Shown: in pieces, positions 31,198 to 40,104 of the stretch
Numbering within the stretch: the stretch's first letter is position 1
Layout of the letters: each line of letters starts with the position of its first letter
Source: an uncultured Bacteroidales bacterium
GTDB taxonomy: Bacteria > Bacteroidota > Bacteroidia > Bacteroidales > Paludibacteraceae
Direction: 5' to 3'
Length of the DNA: 52,931 nucleotides
NCBI GenBank assembly: GCA_900320865.1
Contig: ONTT01000012.1
Coordinates: 1-52,931, forward strand
The notes under the pieces: generated by a model
What the model was told of the DNA's origin: nothing
Seen by the model: the letters and a program-made list of their open reading frames with translations, nothing else
Database searches by the model: none
Program-made: the position numbers and the translations under genes

Positions 31198-33822
31198 ATG
31201 AAAGCAAGACATTATATGATTACAGCCCTCGTGGCTATGATGGCGGTTAGTGCCAGTGCGCAGCAAGTAAACACGCTGTATTTCTTGGAGAACGCACCTA
31301 TGCGTCATACGATCAACCCGGCTTTCCAACCGGTGAGCGATGGATTTGTGAACATCAGTCCCCTCGGTTGGTATAGTTTGAGTTTCGGAAACAACTCGTT
31401 GACGGTAAGTGATTTGTTCTTCCGGGACAACGTTATGAATAGTCCTTATTACGGCAATACTATTACTCCGCTTCACCCCGATGCTGATTCAAATAAGTTC
31501 CTTCGTACCTTGCGCTCGATGCTGTATGTGAACGAGGACATGAGTATGGGCTTGGTGAACTTAGGTTTGCGCATCAAAGATGCGGGTTATCTGACCGTAG
31601 GTATCAACCAGCGTATTGAGTCGGGAGCAACCACTCCGCGTTCTGTCTTTGACTTCATGTTAGGCGGAGGTATGACCAACCTGGACGGAGGTATCAACAC
31701 GTTAAATCTGTCTGGTTTTGGAGCAGGAATGACCGCTTACATGGAGATCGGCGGCGGATACAGCCATAAACTCAATGATCAATGGACCGTCGGTGGTAAG
31801 TTCAAGTTCCTGTTAGGACAAGCCTACGTAGGTGTTCGAAGCCGTAACCTCGCTATTGATGCGAGCACAGAGTCTTGGCGCATCTATGGTCGTCAGGAAA
31901 TCGATATCGCGGCGCCTATTAATGCGCCGTATCTGGATGGTATCTTGGATGGCGTCACGATGACGGAAGTGATTGAGGCTATTCAGGCGGGTAAGTTCGT
32001 CGTAGATAGTATCTTCGGCGGCAATATCAGTGGCGGTAATATTCTGCCGTTAGTTCGCAAGGCCTTGACTCCGGCCGGCTACGGAGCTGCGATCGATATC
32101 GGTTTTACGTATAAACCCATTGAGCAGTTACAGATCAGCGCTGCTTTGACTGACCTCGGTTTTGTATACTGGTCGCACAGCAGCAACTACGCATGTAATG
32201 TAGATACGACGTTCATGGGTGCAGGTCAAATTGACTACGGCGATCCGGCGTATCGTGATGCAGAGGGTAAGTTCTCCACGGCTATTCTGATGGATACAGT
32301 GAAGAGCAACCTCTATCATATGCTGAACGGTTTCCGTCTTTCGTCTCAGGGTGCGCATGGTAAGGCACATATGACCTCTGCGCGTCTGAACATCGGCTTG
32401 GATGCCAATTTCTGGGATAATCGCGTAGGCGTAGGTATTGTTTCGGCTACCCGTCTGTATAACTACCGTTTATACGAAGAGGTAACGATCGGTGCAGCGT
32501 TCCGTCCGTTCAACTGGCTGAATATTGCCCTATCCTACTCGCTGATGAACAACGGTAAGTACAGCAATATCGGCGCGGGTTTGAGTATCATGCCGTATGA
32601 CGGAATCAACATGACTCTGGCGCTGGATTATATCCCGACGAGTTATGCGGGTATCGACGTGAAGGGGCAAACGAAATATATTCTGCCGTACAAAGCGAAG
32701 ATGGTGAACGTAGCACTGGGATTCTCTGTATGCTGGGGCACCAACCGTCGCGACAAAGACAAAGACGGTGTATGGGATAAGATCGATATGTGTCCGGATA
32801 CCCCGAGAGGTGTAGTAGTGGACAGTGTAGGTTGTCCTCTGGATGAGGATCATGACGGTGTACCCGATTATATGGATCATTGCTTAGGTACTCCTGCTGA
32901 AGCGATCGGTCATGTAGATAGCGTAGGTTGCGCGTTGGATACCGATGGAGACGGCGTTGAGGATTACAAAGATCAATGTCCGGAGACACCGGAAGAAGCA
33001 CGCGGTCAGGTAGATAGCCTCGGTTGCCCGCTGGACAGCGATAGTGATGGAGTTGCGGACTACCTCGATGAATGTCCGGATACTCCGGCTGAAGCTATCG
33101 GTAAGGTGAACACCAACGGCTGTCCGAAGGATAGCGACGGGGATGGAGTTCCTGATTATTTGGACGAGTGCCCTGATACTCCGGAGGCCGCTTGGAGCAC
33201 CGTTGATGACAAGGGTTGTCCAAAGGACAGCGATGGAGATGGAGTTCCTGATTATTTGGACGAGTGTCCCGATACTCCGATCACCGCTATTGGATTCGTA
33301 GATGAGAAAGGTTGTGAACTGGATACAGACGAAGATGGTGTGCCTGACTATAAGGATGCATGTCCGAACGTACCTGGTGTAAAAGCGAACAAGGGTTGTC
33401 CGGAAGTAAAACGCGAAATTAAAATGCTGCTGCAGAAAGCTATGCAAGGTATTGAGTTTGAATCCGGGAAGGCAACCATCAAATCGAAATCTTACGCTCT
33501 GCTTGACCAAATAGCTCAGACTTTCATCGAGAATGAAGATTATATCATCGAGGTGCAAGGTCACACCGACGCAACCGGTAAAGCAGCTGAGAATAAGAAG
33601 TTATCGCAAGCACGTGCAGAGGCCGTGATGATGTATCTGGTGAAGAAAGGTGTTTCTTCGACCCGCATGACCGCAGTGGGTTACGGCCAAGAAAAGCCCA
33701 TCGCAGATAACAAGACCAAAGCAGGTCGTCAGAAGAACCGCCGCGTACAGTTCATCATCACGTTCGAGGAAGTACATGTAGAGACTATTCTGGATCATGC
33801 TGATCCTACTCCTGCAGAGTAA
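31198..33822 (+). CDS. DUF5723 barrel with TSP3 repeats and OmpA domain
   Basis: 874 aa. Signal peptide (A-S-A-Q, ~22), an N-terminal outer-membrane-like region ~25-510 of the DUF5723 type (the early I-N-P-A-F-Q-P motif is typical), seven thrombospondin type 3 calcium-binding repeats ~520-740 (D-x-D-x-D-G-V-x-D-x-x-D-x-C-P-x-T-P), and a C-terminal OmpA domain ~750-865 (Q-G-H-T-D-A-T, R-A-E-A-V, V-G-Y-G-Q). It links the outer membrane to peptidoglycan. Repeats 5 and 6 share a long identical DNA stretch, suggesting recent duplication. A strong AGGAGG precedes the start, unusual in this window outside nqr. Confidence 0.88.
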   Translation: MKARHYMITALVAMMAVSASAQQVNTLYFLENAPMRHTINPAFQPVSDGFVNISPLGWYSLSFGNNSLTVSDLFFRDNVMNSPYYGNTITPLHPDADSNKFLRTLRSMLYVNEDMSMGLVNLGLRIKDAGYLTVGINQRIESGATTPRSVFDFMLGGGMTNLDGGINTLNLSGFGAGMTAYMEIGGGYSHKLNDQWTVGGKFKFLLGQAYVGVRSRNLAIDASTESWRIYGRQEIDIAAPINAPYLDGILDGVTMTEVIEAIQAGKFVVDSIFGGNISGGNILPLVRKALTPAGYGAAIDIGFTYKPIEQLQISAALTDLGFVYWSHSSNYACNVDTTFMGAGQIDYGDPAYRDAEGKFSTAILMDTVKSNLYHMLNGFRLSSQGAHGKAHMTSARLNIGLDANFWDNRVGVGIVSATRLYNYRLYEEVTIGAAFRPFNWLNIALSYSLMNNGKYSNIGAGLSIMPYDGINMTLALDYIPTSYAGIDVKGQTKYILPYKAKMVNVALGFSVCWGTNRRDKDKDGVWDKIDMCPDTPRGVVVDSVGCPLDEDHDGVPDYMDHCLGTPAEAIGHVDSVGCALDTDGDGVEDYKDQCPETPEEARGQVDSLGCPLDSDSDGVADYLDECPDTPAEAIGKVNTNGCPKDSDGDGVPDYLDECPDTPEAAWSTVDDKGCPKDSDGDGVPDYLDECPDTPITAIGFVDEKGCELDTDEDGVPDYKDACPNVPGVKANKGCPEVKREIKMLLQKAMQGIEFESGKATIKSKSYALLDQIAQTFIENEDYIIEVQGHTDATGKAAENKKLSQARAEAVMMYLVKKGVSSTRMTAVGYGQEKPIADNKTKAGRQKNRRVQFIITFEEVHVETILDHADPTPAE

Positions 33823-33864
33823 TCACTAACTCATTAACTTGATAATTCGTTAAAAAATAATATT

Positions 33865-34584
33865 ATGGGAAGAGCTTTTGAATATCGCAAAGCGACAAAA
33901 TTGAAACGTTGGGGACACATGTCCCGTACATTTACAAAATTAGGTAAAGAAATCACGATTGCAGCCCGTGAGGGTGGACCGGATCCGGATTCGAACCCGC
34001 GTCTGCGTACGCTGATTCAACAATGTAAACGCGAAAACATGCCGAAGGACAATATCGACCGCGCCATTAAGAAAGCGACCGATAAATCGTCTGAAGGTTA
34101 TAAGGAAATCAACTACGAAGGATACGGACCGCATGGTATTGCTATTTTCGTGGAGACAGCTACGGATAATCACATGCGTACGGTAGCCAATATCCGCTCG
34201 TATTTCACGAAGTTCGGCGGCACACTTGGTACACAGGGTAGCCTTCAGTTCCTCTTCGACCGCAAGGCATGCTTCACCGTTACAATGAAAGATGGTATCG
34301 ATCTCGATGAACTCGAACTCGAACTCATCGACTTCGGTGTAGAGGAGTTAGGCGTAGATGAAGAAGAGAACACCATTGTCATCTACTCGGACTTCAACGA
34401 GGCGGTTAACATGCAGAAATACCTCGAGGACAACGGCTTTGAGATCCAGTCCATGGAGTTTGTTCGTATTCCGAACGACACCAAAGAGCTGACCGACGAG
34501 CAGCGTGAGTCCGTACAGAAACTGATCGATAAGATCGAGGAGGACGAAGACGTTCAGAACGTATTCACCAACATGGCAGAGTAA
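33865..34584 (+). CDS. YebC/PmpR family DNA-binding/translation factor
   Basis: 239 aa. The N-terminal M-G-R-A-F-E-Y-R-K segment, G-G-P-D-P-D-S-N-P-R-L, M-P-K-D-N-I-D-R-A-I and Y-E-G-Y-G-P-H-G-I-A motifs identify the YebC family. Members were named transcriptional regulators and some are now linked to translation of proline-rich stretches. It is cytoplasmic, of normal length, and followed 15 nt later by rsmG. Confidence 0.95.
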   Translation: MGRAFEYRKATKLKRWGHMSRTFTKLGKEITIAAREGGPDPDSNPRLRTLIQQCKRENMPKDNIDRAIKKATDKSSEGYKEINYEGYGPHGIAIFVETATDNHMRTVANIRSYFTKFGGTLGTQGSLQFLFDRKACFTVTMKDGIDLDELELELIDFGVEELGVDEEENTIVIYSDFNEAVNMQKYLEDNGFEIQSMEFVRIPNDTKELTDEQRESVQKLIDKIEEDEDVQNVFTNMAE

Positions 34585-34599
34585 TTTACCAAGCGACCA

Positions 34600-35217
34600 A
34601 TGACAATAATCTCTGATTATTTCAAATTATCCGATCGTCAGGCTGAGCAATTCGCTCAGCTTGACGCACTTTATCGCGATTGGAACAGCAAAATCAATGT
34701 CATATCCCGCAAGGATATCGATAACCTCTATGAGCATCATGTGCTTCATTCATTGGCTATCGCAAAATGGATTCCGTTCCAACCCGATACGACGATTTTG
34801 GATGTAGGAACCGGAGGTGGTTTTCCGGGTATTCCGCTGGCGATAATGTTTCCACAATGCCGCTTCGTCTTAGTGGATTCTATCGGTAAGAAGATCAAAG
34901 TGGCCTCAGAGGTGGCTAAGACACTTGGTCTGACCAATGTGGTATGCAAACAGGAGCGCGTGGAGGAAGAGAAGGAGAAATTCGACTTCGTCGTCTCTCG
35001 CGCTGTGATGCCCCTACCCGACTTGGTGAAACTGGTGCGCAAGAATATATCCAACAAGCATCGTAATGCGATGCCAAACGGACTTATTGTTCTCAAAGGC
35101 GGAGACCTGCAAGCAGAAGTAGCGCCGTATATAAAAACTGCAGAGATCGCTCCCTGCAGTAAATGGTTTAAAGGAAGTTGGTTCGAGACCAAACAAATAA
35201 TATACTTACCCTTCTAG
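34600..35217 (+). CDS. rsmG: 16S rRNA (guanine527-N7)-methyltransferase
   Basis: 205 aa. Class I SAM methyltransferase; SAM motif I D-V-G-T-G-G-G-F-P-G-I-P at ~67-78, the N-terminal N-V-I-S-R-K-D segment, and S-R-A-V-M-P-L-P-D-L. It modifies G527 in the 530 loop; its loss gives low-level streptomycin resistance in other bacteria. The end (F-E-T-K-Q-I-I-Y-L-P-F) is followed by a 39-nt hairpin and then a second in-frame copy of this tail (F-E-T-K-Q-L-I-Y-L-P-L), described separately. Confidence 0.95.
   Translation: MTIISDYFKLSDRQAEQFAQLDALYRDWNSKINVISRKDIDNLYEHHVLHSLAIAKWIPFQPDTTILDVGTGGGFPGIPLAIMFPQCRFVLVDSIGKKIKVASEVAKTLGLTNVVCKQERVEEEKEKFDFVVSRAVMPLPDLVKLVRKNISNKHRNAMPNGLIVLKGGDLQAEVAPYIKTAEIAPCSKWFKGSWFETKQIIYLPF
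35180..35217 (+). repeat. rsmG tail copy 1
   Basis: It begins with GGTTCGAGACCAAACAA (35180-35196), repeated exactly at 35258-35274. The offset between copies is 78 nt, so both are in the same frame. Confidence 0.85.
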
Positions 35218-35218
35218 G

Positions 35219-35257
35219 CGGAGGCCGCTCCTCCCGTTTCATCGGGAGGACGCTCCG
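35219..35257 (+). other. hairpin insert between two rsmG tails
   Basis: Outer helix CGGAG (35219-35223) / CTCCG (35253-35257) and an inner 8-bp helix TCCTCCCG (35229-35236) / CGGGAGGA (35243-35250) with loop TTTCAT. Read in the rsmG frame it contains no stop after the TAG. It has no T-run, so it is not a typical terminator. Confidence 0.7.
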
Positions 35258-35295
35258 GGTTCGAGACCAAACAATTGATCTATCTCCCCCTCTAA
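35258..35295 (+). repeat. rsmG tail copy 2
   Basis: It would code F-E-T-K-Q-L-I-Y-L-P-L and TAA. Differences from copy 1 are synonymous or conservative, so it looks like a coding-derived sequence, perhaps from a relative's rsmG. It ends 3 nt before the korB stop. Confidence 0.85.
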
Positions 35296-35298
35296 CGC

Positions 35299-36333
35299 CT
35301 ACACCTGCCAACTATCCAAAGTTGCCGTCAGTTCGTCGAAGTTATGCGCTTTAGCATGCTCGCGAACGTCGGCAATTTGTTTGTTTACAGCCTCATCATA
35401 GGTCTCCGCTTCTACGCTGCGGATCACGCCTAATGCAATCGGCAGGCTATCTTCCGTCGGTTGAGTGTTCACATCAGTTACCAGATTCTGCCCCATCAAG
35501 GCTAAGAGTCTATGCAGCGTCGGATCCGTTTGTGTTGCATCGTGCGTCAGTACACGCGGATCGTCCGCCGGCACAACAATTATCTTAGGTACAAACGTAA
35601 CAGGGTCGATCTCTACCGCCAAACCCTTATCGTTATTCTTACCGAAGATCATCTTCTTGCCGTGCTTGAGGATAATCGAGTGCTCCGCACGTTGTTCGCG
35701 ATCGGCTATCCACGCGTGCGTACCATTATTAAATATCACGCAGTTCACGAGGCACTCCACGATCGAGCAACCCTTATGTTCGTTGGCGGCTACCAGACAA
35801 TTCACTGTGGTCGGCACATCTACATCCAGCGTACGAGCGAAGAACGTACCTCCGGCTCCCAAAACCAATTGAGCCGGTACAAAGGGACGCTCTACTGTAC
35901 CAAAAGGACTCGACTTACTGACGAAACCTTTGGGGCTGGTAGGCGAATACTGCCCTTTGGTTAGACCGTAGATACGGTTATTGAACATGCAGACGTTCAG
36001 GTCCACATTTCGGCGGATCTCATGAATGAAATGGTTTCCTCCAATAGCCAAACAGTCTCCATCACCGCTTATTTGCCAAACCGTCAGCTCCGGATGGCTC
36101 GTCTTTACACCCGTAGCAATGGCTCCGCCACGACCATGAATGGTATTAAAACCGTATGTATTGAGGTAATGCGGCATGCGGCTGCTGCAGCCGATACCTG
36201 AGATAACAGCTATCTGATGAGGCGGGATACCTATCTGTGCCATCGCTTTTTGCAAAGCCATACAGATCGCATGATCACCGCAACCCGGGCAAAAACGTAC
36301 GTATTGATCCGATTTAAATTGAGAAGCTTCCAT
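35299..36333 (-). CDS. korB: 2-oxoacid:ferredoxin oxidoreductase, beta subunit
   Basis: 344 aa. Thiamine-diphosphate-binding subunit of 2-oxoglutarate (or related 2-oxoacid):ferredoxin oxidoreductase. F-C-P-G-C-G-D-H near residue 14, S-G-I-G-C-S-S-R, G-R-G-G-A-I-A-T-G and the ThDP/Mg motif G-D-G-D-C-L-A-I-G-G-N-H-F-I-H, plus Y-G-L-T-K-G-Q-Y-S-P-T-S. It starts 4 nt after korA and is cotranscribed with it. Substrate choice (2-oxoglutarate versus pyruvate) is inferred from the two-subunit KorAB layout. Confidence 0.93.
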   Translation of the reverse strand: MEASQFKSDQYVRFCPGCGDHAICMALQKAMAQIGIPPHQIAVISGIGCSSRMPHYLNTYGFNTIHGRGGAIATGVKTSHPELTVWQISGDGDCLAIGGNHFIHEIRRNVDLNVCMFNNRIYGLTKGQYSPTSPKGFVSKSSPFGTVERPFVPAQLVLGAGGTFFARTLDVDVPTTVNCLVAANEHKGCSIVECLVNCVIFNNGTHAWIADREQRAEHSIILKHGKKMIFGKNNDKGLAVEIDPVTFVPKIIVVPADDPRVLTHDATQTDPTLHRLLALMGQNLVTDVNTQPTEDSLPIALGVIRSVEAETYDEAVNKQIADVREHAKAHNFDELTATLDSWQV

Positions 36334-36337
36334 AGTT

Positions 36338-38227
36338 TTACTGTTTTACGAAATTAACGATACGTTCTACAGCGAAAGGCTGTCCTTGTATTTCATTATA
36401 CTGCTCAATAGGCAGTTCCGGGAATTGCGAACGAAGATATGTCGCAAACTGACCTGTATTCAATTCGCAAACGACGATGCGTTTGTATTGACTCAGTACC
36501 TCGCGCGTATTCTTGGGCAGCGGACAGATATAATTGAACTGCGCCAGATCGCAACCCAACTCATTCGCCGCAGCATGCAGGTGTCCCTCCGTACTACCCC
36601 AACCTACCAGCAAAGTATCTTGGCTCTCAGCTCCATGAATTACCTTCAATTCCGGTATTCTCTCCGCAATTTGTTCGATTTTATGTTTGCGGGCCAGCAC
36701 CATGGTCTCATGGTTTTCGGGATTCGTAGAGATCGTGCCTCTTTCAGCATCGCGCTCCAAACCGATATTACGATGCTCATAACCTTCCATACCGGGGAAA
36801 GCCCAATAGCGTACACCACGTTCGTCACGTAGCGCCGGATTGTACTTATCTTTCAGCTCCTCCGGCACGCTCTGCGGTTTTATCTCCGGCAGGTCAACTA
36901 ACTTCGGAATACGCCATAAGCCCGTACCATTGGCCAGATAGGTGTCGGTCAGGAGCACCACAGGCGTCATATTCTCCAAGGCAATCTTACATGCCTCGTA
37001 GGCGAAATCGAAACAGTTCGCACTGCTGGATGCCGCCAGTACCACCGCCGGGCACTCGCCGTTACGTCCATAGAGCGCTTGCAGCAAGTCGGTCTGCTCG
37101 GTCTTCGTAGGCAGACCCGTCGAAGGACCACCTCGTTGGACATCCACGATGACTAATGGCAACTCGGCCATCACCGCCAAACCAATTGCCTCGGACTTCA
37201 GACTCAGACCGGGACCACTGGTCGATGTACAAGCCAAATCACCCGCAAAAGCCGCTCCAATTGCCGTACATACACCGGCTATCTCGTCCTCGACCTGAAT
37301 AGCCATTACGTTCATATCTTTGCGACCCGCTAACTCGTGGAGAATATCCGTCGCCGGCGTGATAGGATAAGACCCCAAGAAGAGGTGCTTACCTGCTTTC
37401 TCGGCTGCAGCAATGAGACCGAACGCCGTCGCTCTGTTGCCCGCTATGGAGGTATAGACACCCTTCTCTTGACTATTGTCACCAGACTCACCGAGGCGAA
37501 TTTGGTTTACACTAAGTGCCATATTAGCGCCGTAGTTGTAACCGTCAACCATCACTTTCGTATTCGGAGCGATGAGCGCCGGTTTCTTCTTGAACTTATC
37601 CTCCAGCAGGTGAATCGCTTTATCCATGGGTTCGTCGAACAACCAGCAGACAAGACCCAAGGCGAACATGTTTCGGCTCTTGAGCATGGATTTATTATCC
37701 ATGCCGGAGTCCTTCAGCGCCTCTTTGGTCAGCGTCGTCAAGGCTACCGGCACAACCTGTACACTCTCGGGGATACCCAGTTCCGTAAACGGGTTATCGG
37801 TATGATACTGCGCTTTTTCCAAGTCCTTATCTGTCAGGCTATCGGTATCTACCAGCACGATGGCATGACGATGATACAGCGCAAACTGCTCATCGTAGTG
37901 CGCCTGAGGATGGTTGAAATGCGAGCCTAACGTACACACCTTCAGCGCCGCAGCGTTCATCGCTACAATAACATCCGCTTTGTCACCCGGGGTATACACC
38001 TCGCTTCCTAACTCAACTTGAAAACCACTCACGCCGCCTAATGTACCTTGCGGCGCACGAATTTCTGCCGGGAAGTCCGGCAAGGTGGAGATCTCATGAC
38101 CTAATTCCGCACCTAACTGAGCAAATAAATTACCCGTTAACTGCATGCCGTCACCCGAGTCTCCGCAAAAACGAATCGTGACGTTTTTCTTCGTCACCTG
38201 AGTTTGATGATCTAATGCGTTTTTCAC
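36338..38227 (-). CDS. korA: 2-oxoacid:ferredoxin oxidoreductase, fused gamma-alpha subunit
   Basis: 629 aa with a GTG start. N-terminal gamma domain ~15-200 (F-C-G-D-S-G-D-G-M-Q, F-P-A-E-I-R-A-P-Q-G-T), then the pyrimidine-binding alpha domain with Y-P-I-T-P-A-T-D-I-L and S-T-S-G-P-G-L-S-L-K, then domain II to the end. With KorB it makes acyl-CoA and reduced ferredoxin in an incomplete anaerobic TCA cycle. Its promoter is divergent from, and interleaved with, that of lepA. Confidence 0.93.
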   Translation of the reverse strand: MKNALDHQTQVTKKNVTIRFCGDSGDGMQLTGNLFAQLGAELGHEISTLPDFPAEIRAPQGTLGGVSGFQVELGSEVYTPGDKADVIVAMNAAALKVCTLGSHFNHPQAHYDEQFALYHRHAIVLVDTDSLTDKDLEKAQYHTDNPFTELGIPESVQVVPVALTTLTKEALKDSGMDNKSMLKSRNMFALGLVCWLFDEPMDKAIHLLEDKFKKKPALIAPNTKVMVDGYNYGANMALSVNQIRLGESGDNSQEKGVYTSIAGNRATAFGLIAAAEKAGKHLFLGSYPITPATDILHELAGRKDMNVMAIQVEDEIAGVCTAIGAAFAGDLACTSTSGPGLSLKSEAIGLAVMAELPLVIVDVQRGGPSTGLPTKTEQTDLLQALYGRNGECPAVVLAASSSANCFDFAYEACKIALENMTPVVLLTDTYLANGTGLWRIPKLVDLPEIKPQSVPEELKDKYNPALRDERGVRYWAFPGMEGYEHRNIGLERDAERGTISTNPENHETMVLARKHKIEQIAERIPELKVIHGAESQDTLLVGWGSTEGHLHAAANELGCDLAQFNYICPLPKNTREVLSQYKRIVVCELNTGQFATYLRSQFPELPIEQYNEIQGQPFAVERIVNFVKQ

Positions 38228-38255
38228 GTTACAACAATAATTGGTAAATTTTGCG

Positions 38256-38287
38256 CAAAATTACAAAAAAATTTTTATATGTGCAAA
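38256..38287 (-). promoter_or_regulatory. promoter of korAB
   Basis: Minus strand: TTTG (38287-38284), 20-nt spacer, TAATTTTG (38263-38256). Confidence 0.8.
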
Positions 38288-38303
38288 AAAAAGTGTATCT
38301 TTG
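38273..38303 (+). promoter_or_regulatory. promoter of lepA, nearly leaderless
   Basis: The -7 box TATCTTTG (38296-38303) is followed by CAGCCGAAT. The -33 position reads TTT rather than TTG. The ATG is only 10 nt after the box, so the 5' leader would be a few bases at most. Confidence 0.75.
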
Positions 38304-38312
38304 CAGCCGAAT

Positions 38313-40088
38313 ATGGATAAGATACGTAATTTTTGTATTATTGCGCACATAGACCACGGGAAAAGTACCCTGGCAGATCGTATGTTGGAGCTCACCGGAA
38401 CCGTAGATGTTCGGAACATGGAAAATCAGGTGCTCGACGATATGGACCTGGAGAAGGAACGCGGTATCACCATCAAGTCGCACGCTATCCAGATGGCTTA
38501 TAAGGGATATACGCTCAACCTGATTGATACTCCGGGACACGTGGACTTCAGTTATGAAGTCAGTCGTTCCATCGCGGCCTGTGAAGGTGCCGTGCTTGTG
38601 GTGGATGCTACGCAGGGCGTGCAGGCGCAGACGATATCGAACCTCTATATGGCGATAGAGCATGACCTGGAGATCATTCCGGTTCTCAATAAATGCGATA
38701 TGGAGAACGCCATGCCGGAGCGCGTGGAGGATGAGATAGTGGACCTGTTGGGATGCAAACGTGAAGAGATACTCCGTTGCTCTGCCAAGACCGGAGAGGG
38801 AGTTCCCGAGATACTGGATGCTATCATCGAGCGGATACCTGCACCGGTAGGCGATCCGAACGCACCGCTGCAGTGTCTTGTCTTTGACTCCGTGTTCAAT
38901 TCTTTCCGCGGTATCATCGCTTATTTCAAAGTAGTGAACGGTACCCTGCACAGCGGCGACCTGGTACGCTTCGTCAACACCGGCAAGGAGTACGATGCCG
39001 ATGAGATAGGCATTCTCAAACTGGACATGAGTCCGCGTAAAGAGATCAGTGCCGGTAACGTAGGCTATATTATATCGGGTATCAAGACCTCGACCGAAGT
39101 CAAAGTGGGTGACACAATCACCCATGTGGCCCGTCCGTGCGAGAAGGCGATAGACGGCTTCGAAGAAGCCAAACCTATGGTCTTCGCCGGTGTCTATCCT
39201 ATCGAGAGTGAAGACTACGAAGACCTGCGTGCGAGTTTAGAAAAACTGCAATTGAACGATGCGAGTCTGACCTTCCAACCGGAGAGTTCGATGGCTTTAG
39301 GCTTCGGTTTCCGTTGCGGATTCTTAGGTCTTCTGCATATGGAGATCGTTCAGGAGCGTCTGGATCGTGAGTTTGATATGGATGTCATCACGACCGTGCC
39401 GAACGTAAGTTATAACGTCTATACCAAGGACGGCGGTATGATAGAGGTACATAACCCCGCCGGCATGCCAGATCTGACGGAGATAGACCGCATCGAAGAA
39501 CCGTATATCCGCGCGTCGGTCATCACTACCGCCGACTTTATCGGACCTATTATGACGCTCTGCCTCGGCAAACGAGGCGAACTCGTCAAACAGGAGTATA
39601 TCTCCGGCAACCGCATGGAACTTCTTTTCGACATGCCGCTCGGCGAGATCGTTATCGATTTCTACGACAAACTCAAATCAATCTCCAAGGGCTACGCCTC
39701 CTTCGACTGGCATATGAACGGTTTCCGTCCGTCTAACCTCGTCAAACTGGATATCCTCCTTAATGGCGAGCAGGTTGATGCACTCTCTACCCTCACCCAC
39801 CGAGACAATGCCGTTGATTTCGGTCGTCGTATGTGCGAGAAACTCAAGGAACTCCTTCCGCGTCAGCAATTTGATATTGCCATCCAAGCAGCCATTGGCG
39901 CCAAGATCATCGCCCGCGAGACCGTCAAGCAGGTGCGTAAAGATGTGCTCGCGAAGTGTTACGGCGGTGATGTGAGTCGTAAGCGTAAGTTGCTCGAGAA
40001 GCAGAAACGCGGTAAGAAACGTATGAAGCAGATCGGCAATGTAGAAGTGCCACAGAAAGCCTTCCTTGCTGTGCTGAAACTTGATTAA
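38313..40088 (+). CDS. lepA: elongation factor 4
   Basis: 591 aa from ATG 38313 ([19 protein letters not shown]); the 24-residue upstream extension is rejected because it covers the promoter. GTPase with G1 [10 protein letters not shown]3 D-T-P-G-H and G4 N-K-C-D, then domain II, EF-G-like III and V domains and the LepA-specific C-terminal domain. It acts on the ribosome in elongation or assembly. Length is normal. Confidence 0.97.
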   Translation: MDKIRNFCIIAHIDHGKSTLADRMLELTGTVDVRNMENQVLDDMDLEKERGITIKSHAIQMAYKGYTLNLIDTPGHVDFSYEVSRSIAACEGAVLVVDATQGVQAQTISNLYMAIEHDLEIIPVLNKCDMENAMPERVEDEIVDLLGCKREEILRCSAKTGEGVPEILDAIIERIPAPVGDPNAPLQCLVFDSVFNSFRGIIAYFKVVNGTLHSGDLVRFVNTGKEYDADEIGILKLDMSPRKEISAGNVGYIISGIKTSTEVKVGDTITHVARPCEKAIDGFEEAKPMVFAGVYPIESEDYEDLRASLEKLQLNDASLTFQPESSMALGFGFRCGFLGLLHMEIVQERLDREFDMDVITTVPNVSYNVYTKDGGMIEVHNPAGMPDLTEIDRIEEPYIRASVITTADFIGPIMTLCLGKRGELVKQEYISGNRMELLFDMPLGEIVIDFYDKLKSISKGYASFDWHMNGFRPSNLVKLDILLNGEQVDALSTLTHRDNAVDFGRRMCEKLKELLPRQQFDIAIQAAIGAKIIARETVKQVRKDVLAKCYGGDVSRKRKLLEKQKRGKKRMKQIGNVEVPQKAFLAVLKLD

Positions 40089-40104
40089 AAAAAATATTTA
40101 TACT

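Noticed and set aside
32884-33564. 226-codon open frame on the minus strand
   Set aside because: It is a shadow of the TSP3 repeats of the OmpA gene.
35180-35196. GGTTCGAGACC looks like a tRNA T-arm
   Set aside because: It is the coding end of rsmG and its copy; no acceptor or anticodon arm is present.
38241-38312. Upstream extension of LepA
   Set aside because: It covers the -7 box and adds residues before the invariant N-terminal GTPase start.
38229-39125. 298-codon open frame on the minus strand
   Set aside because: It is antisense to lepA and the korA promoter; no recognisable protein features.
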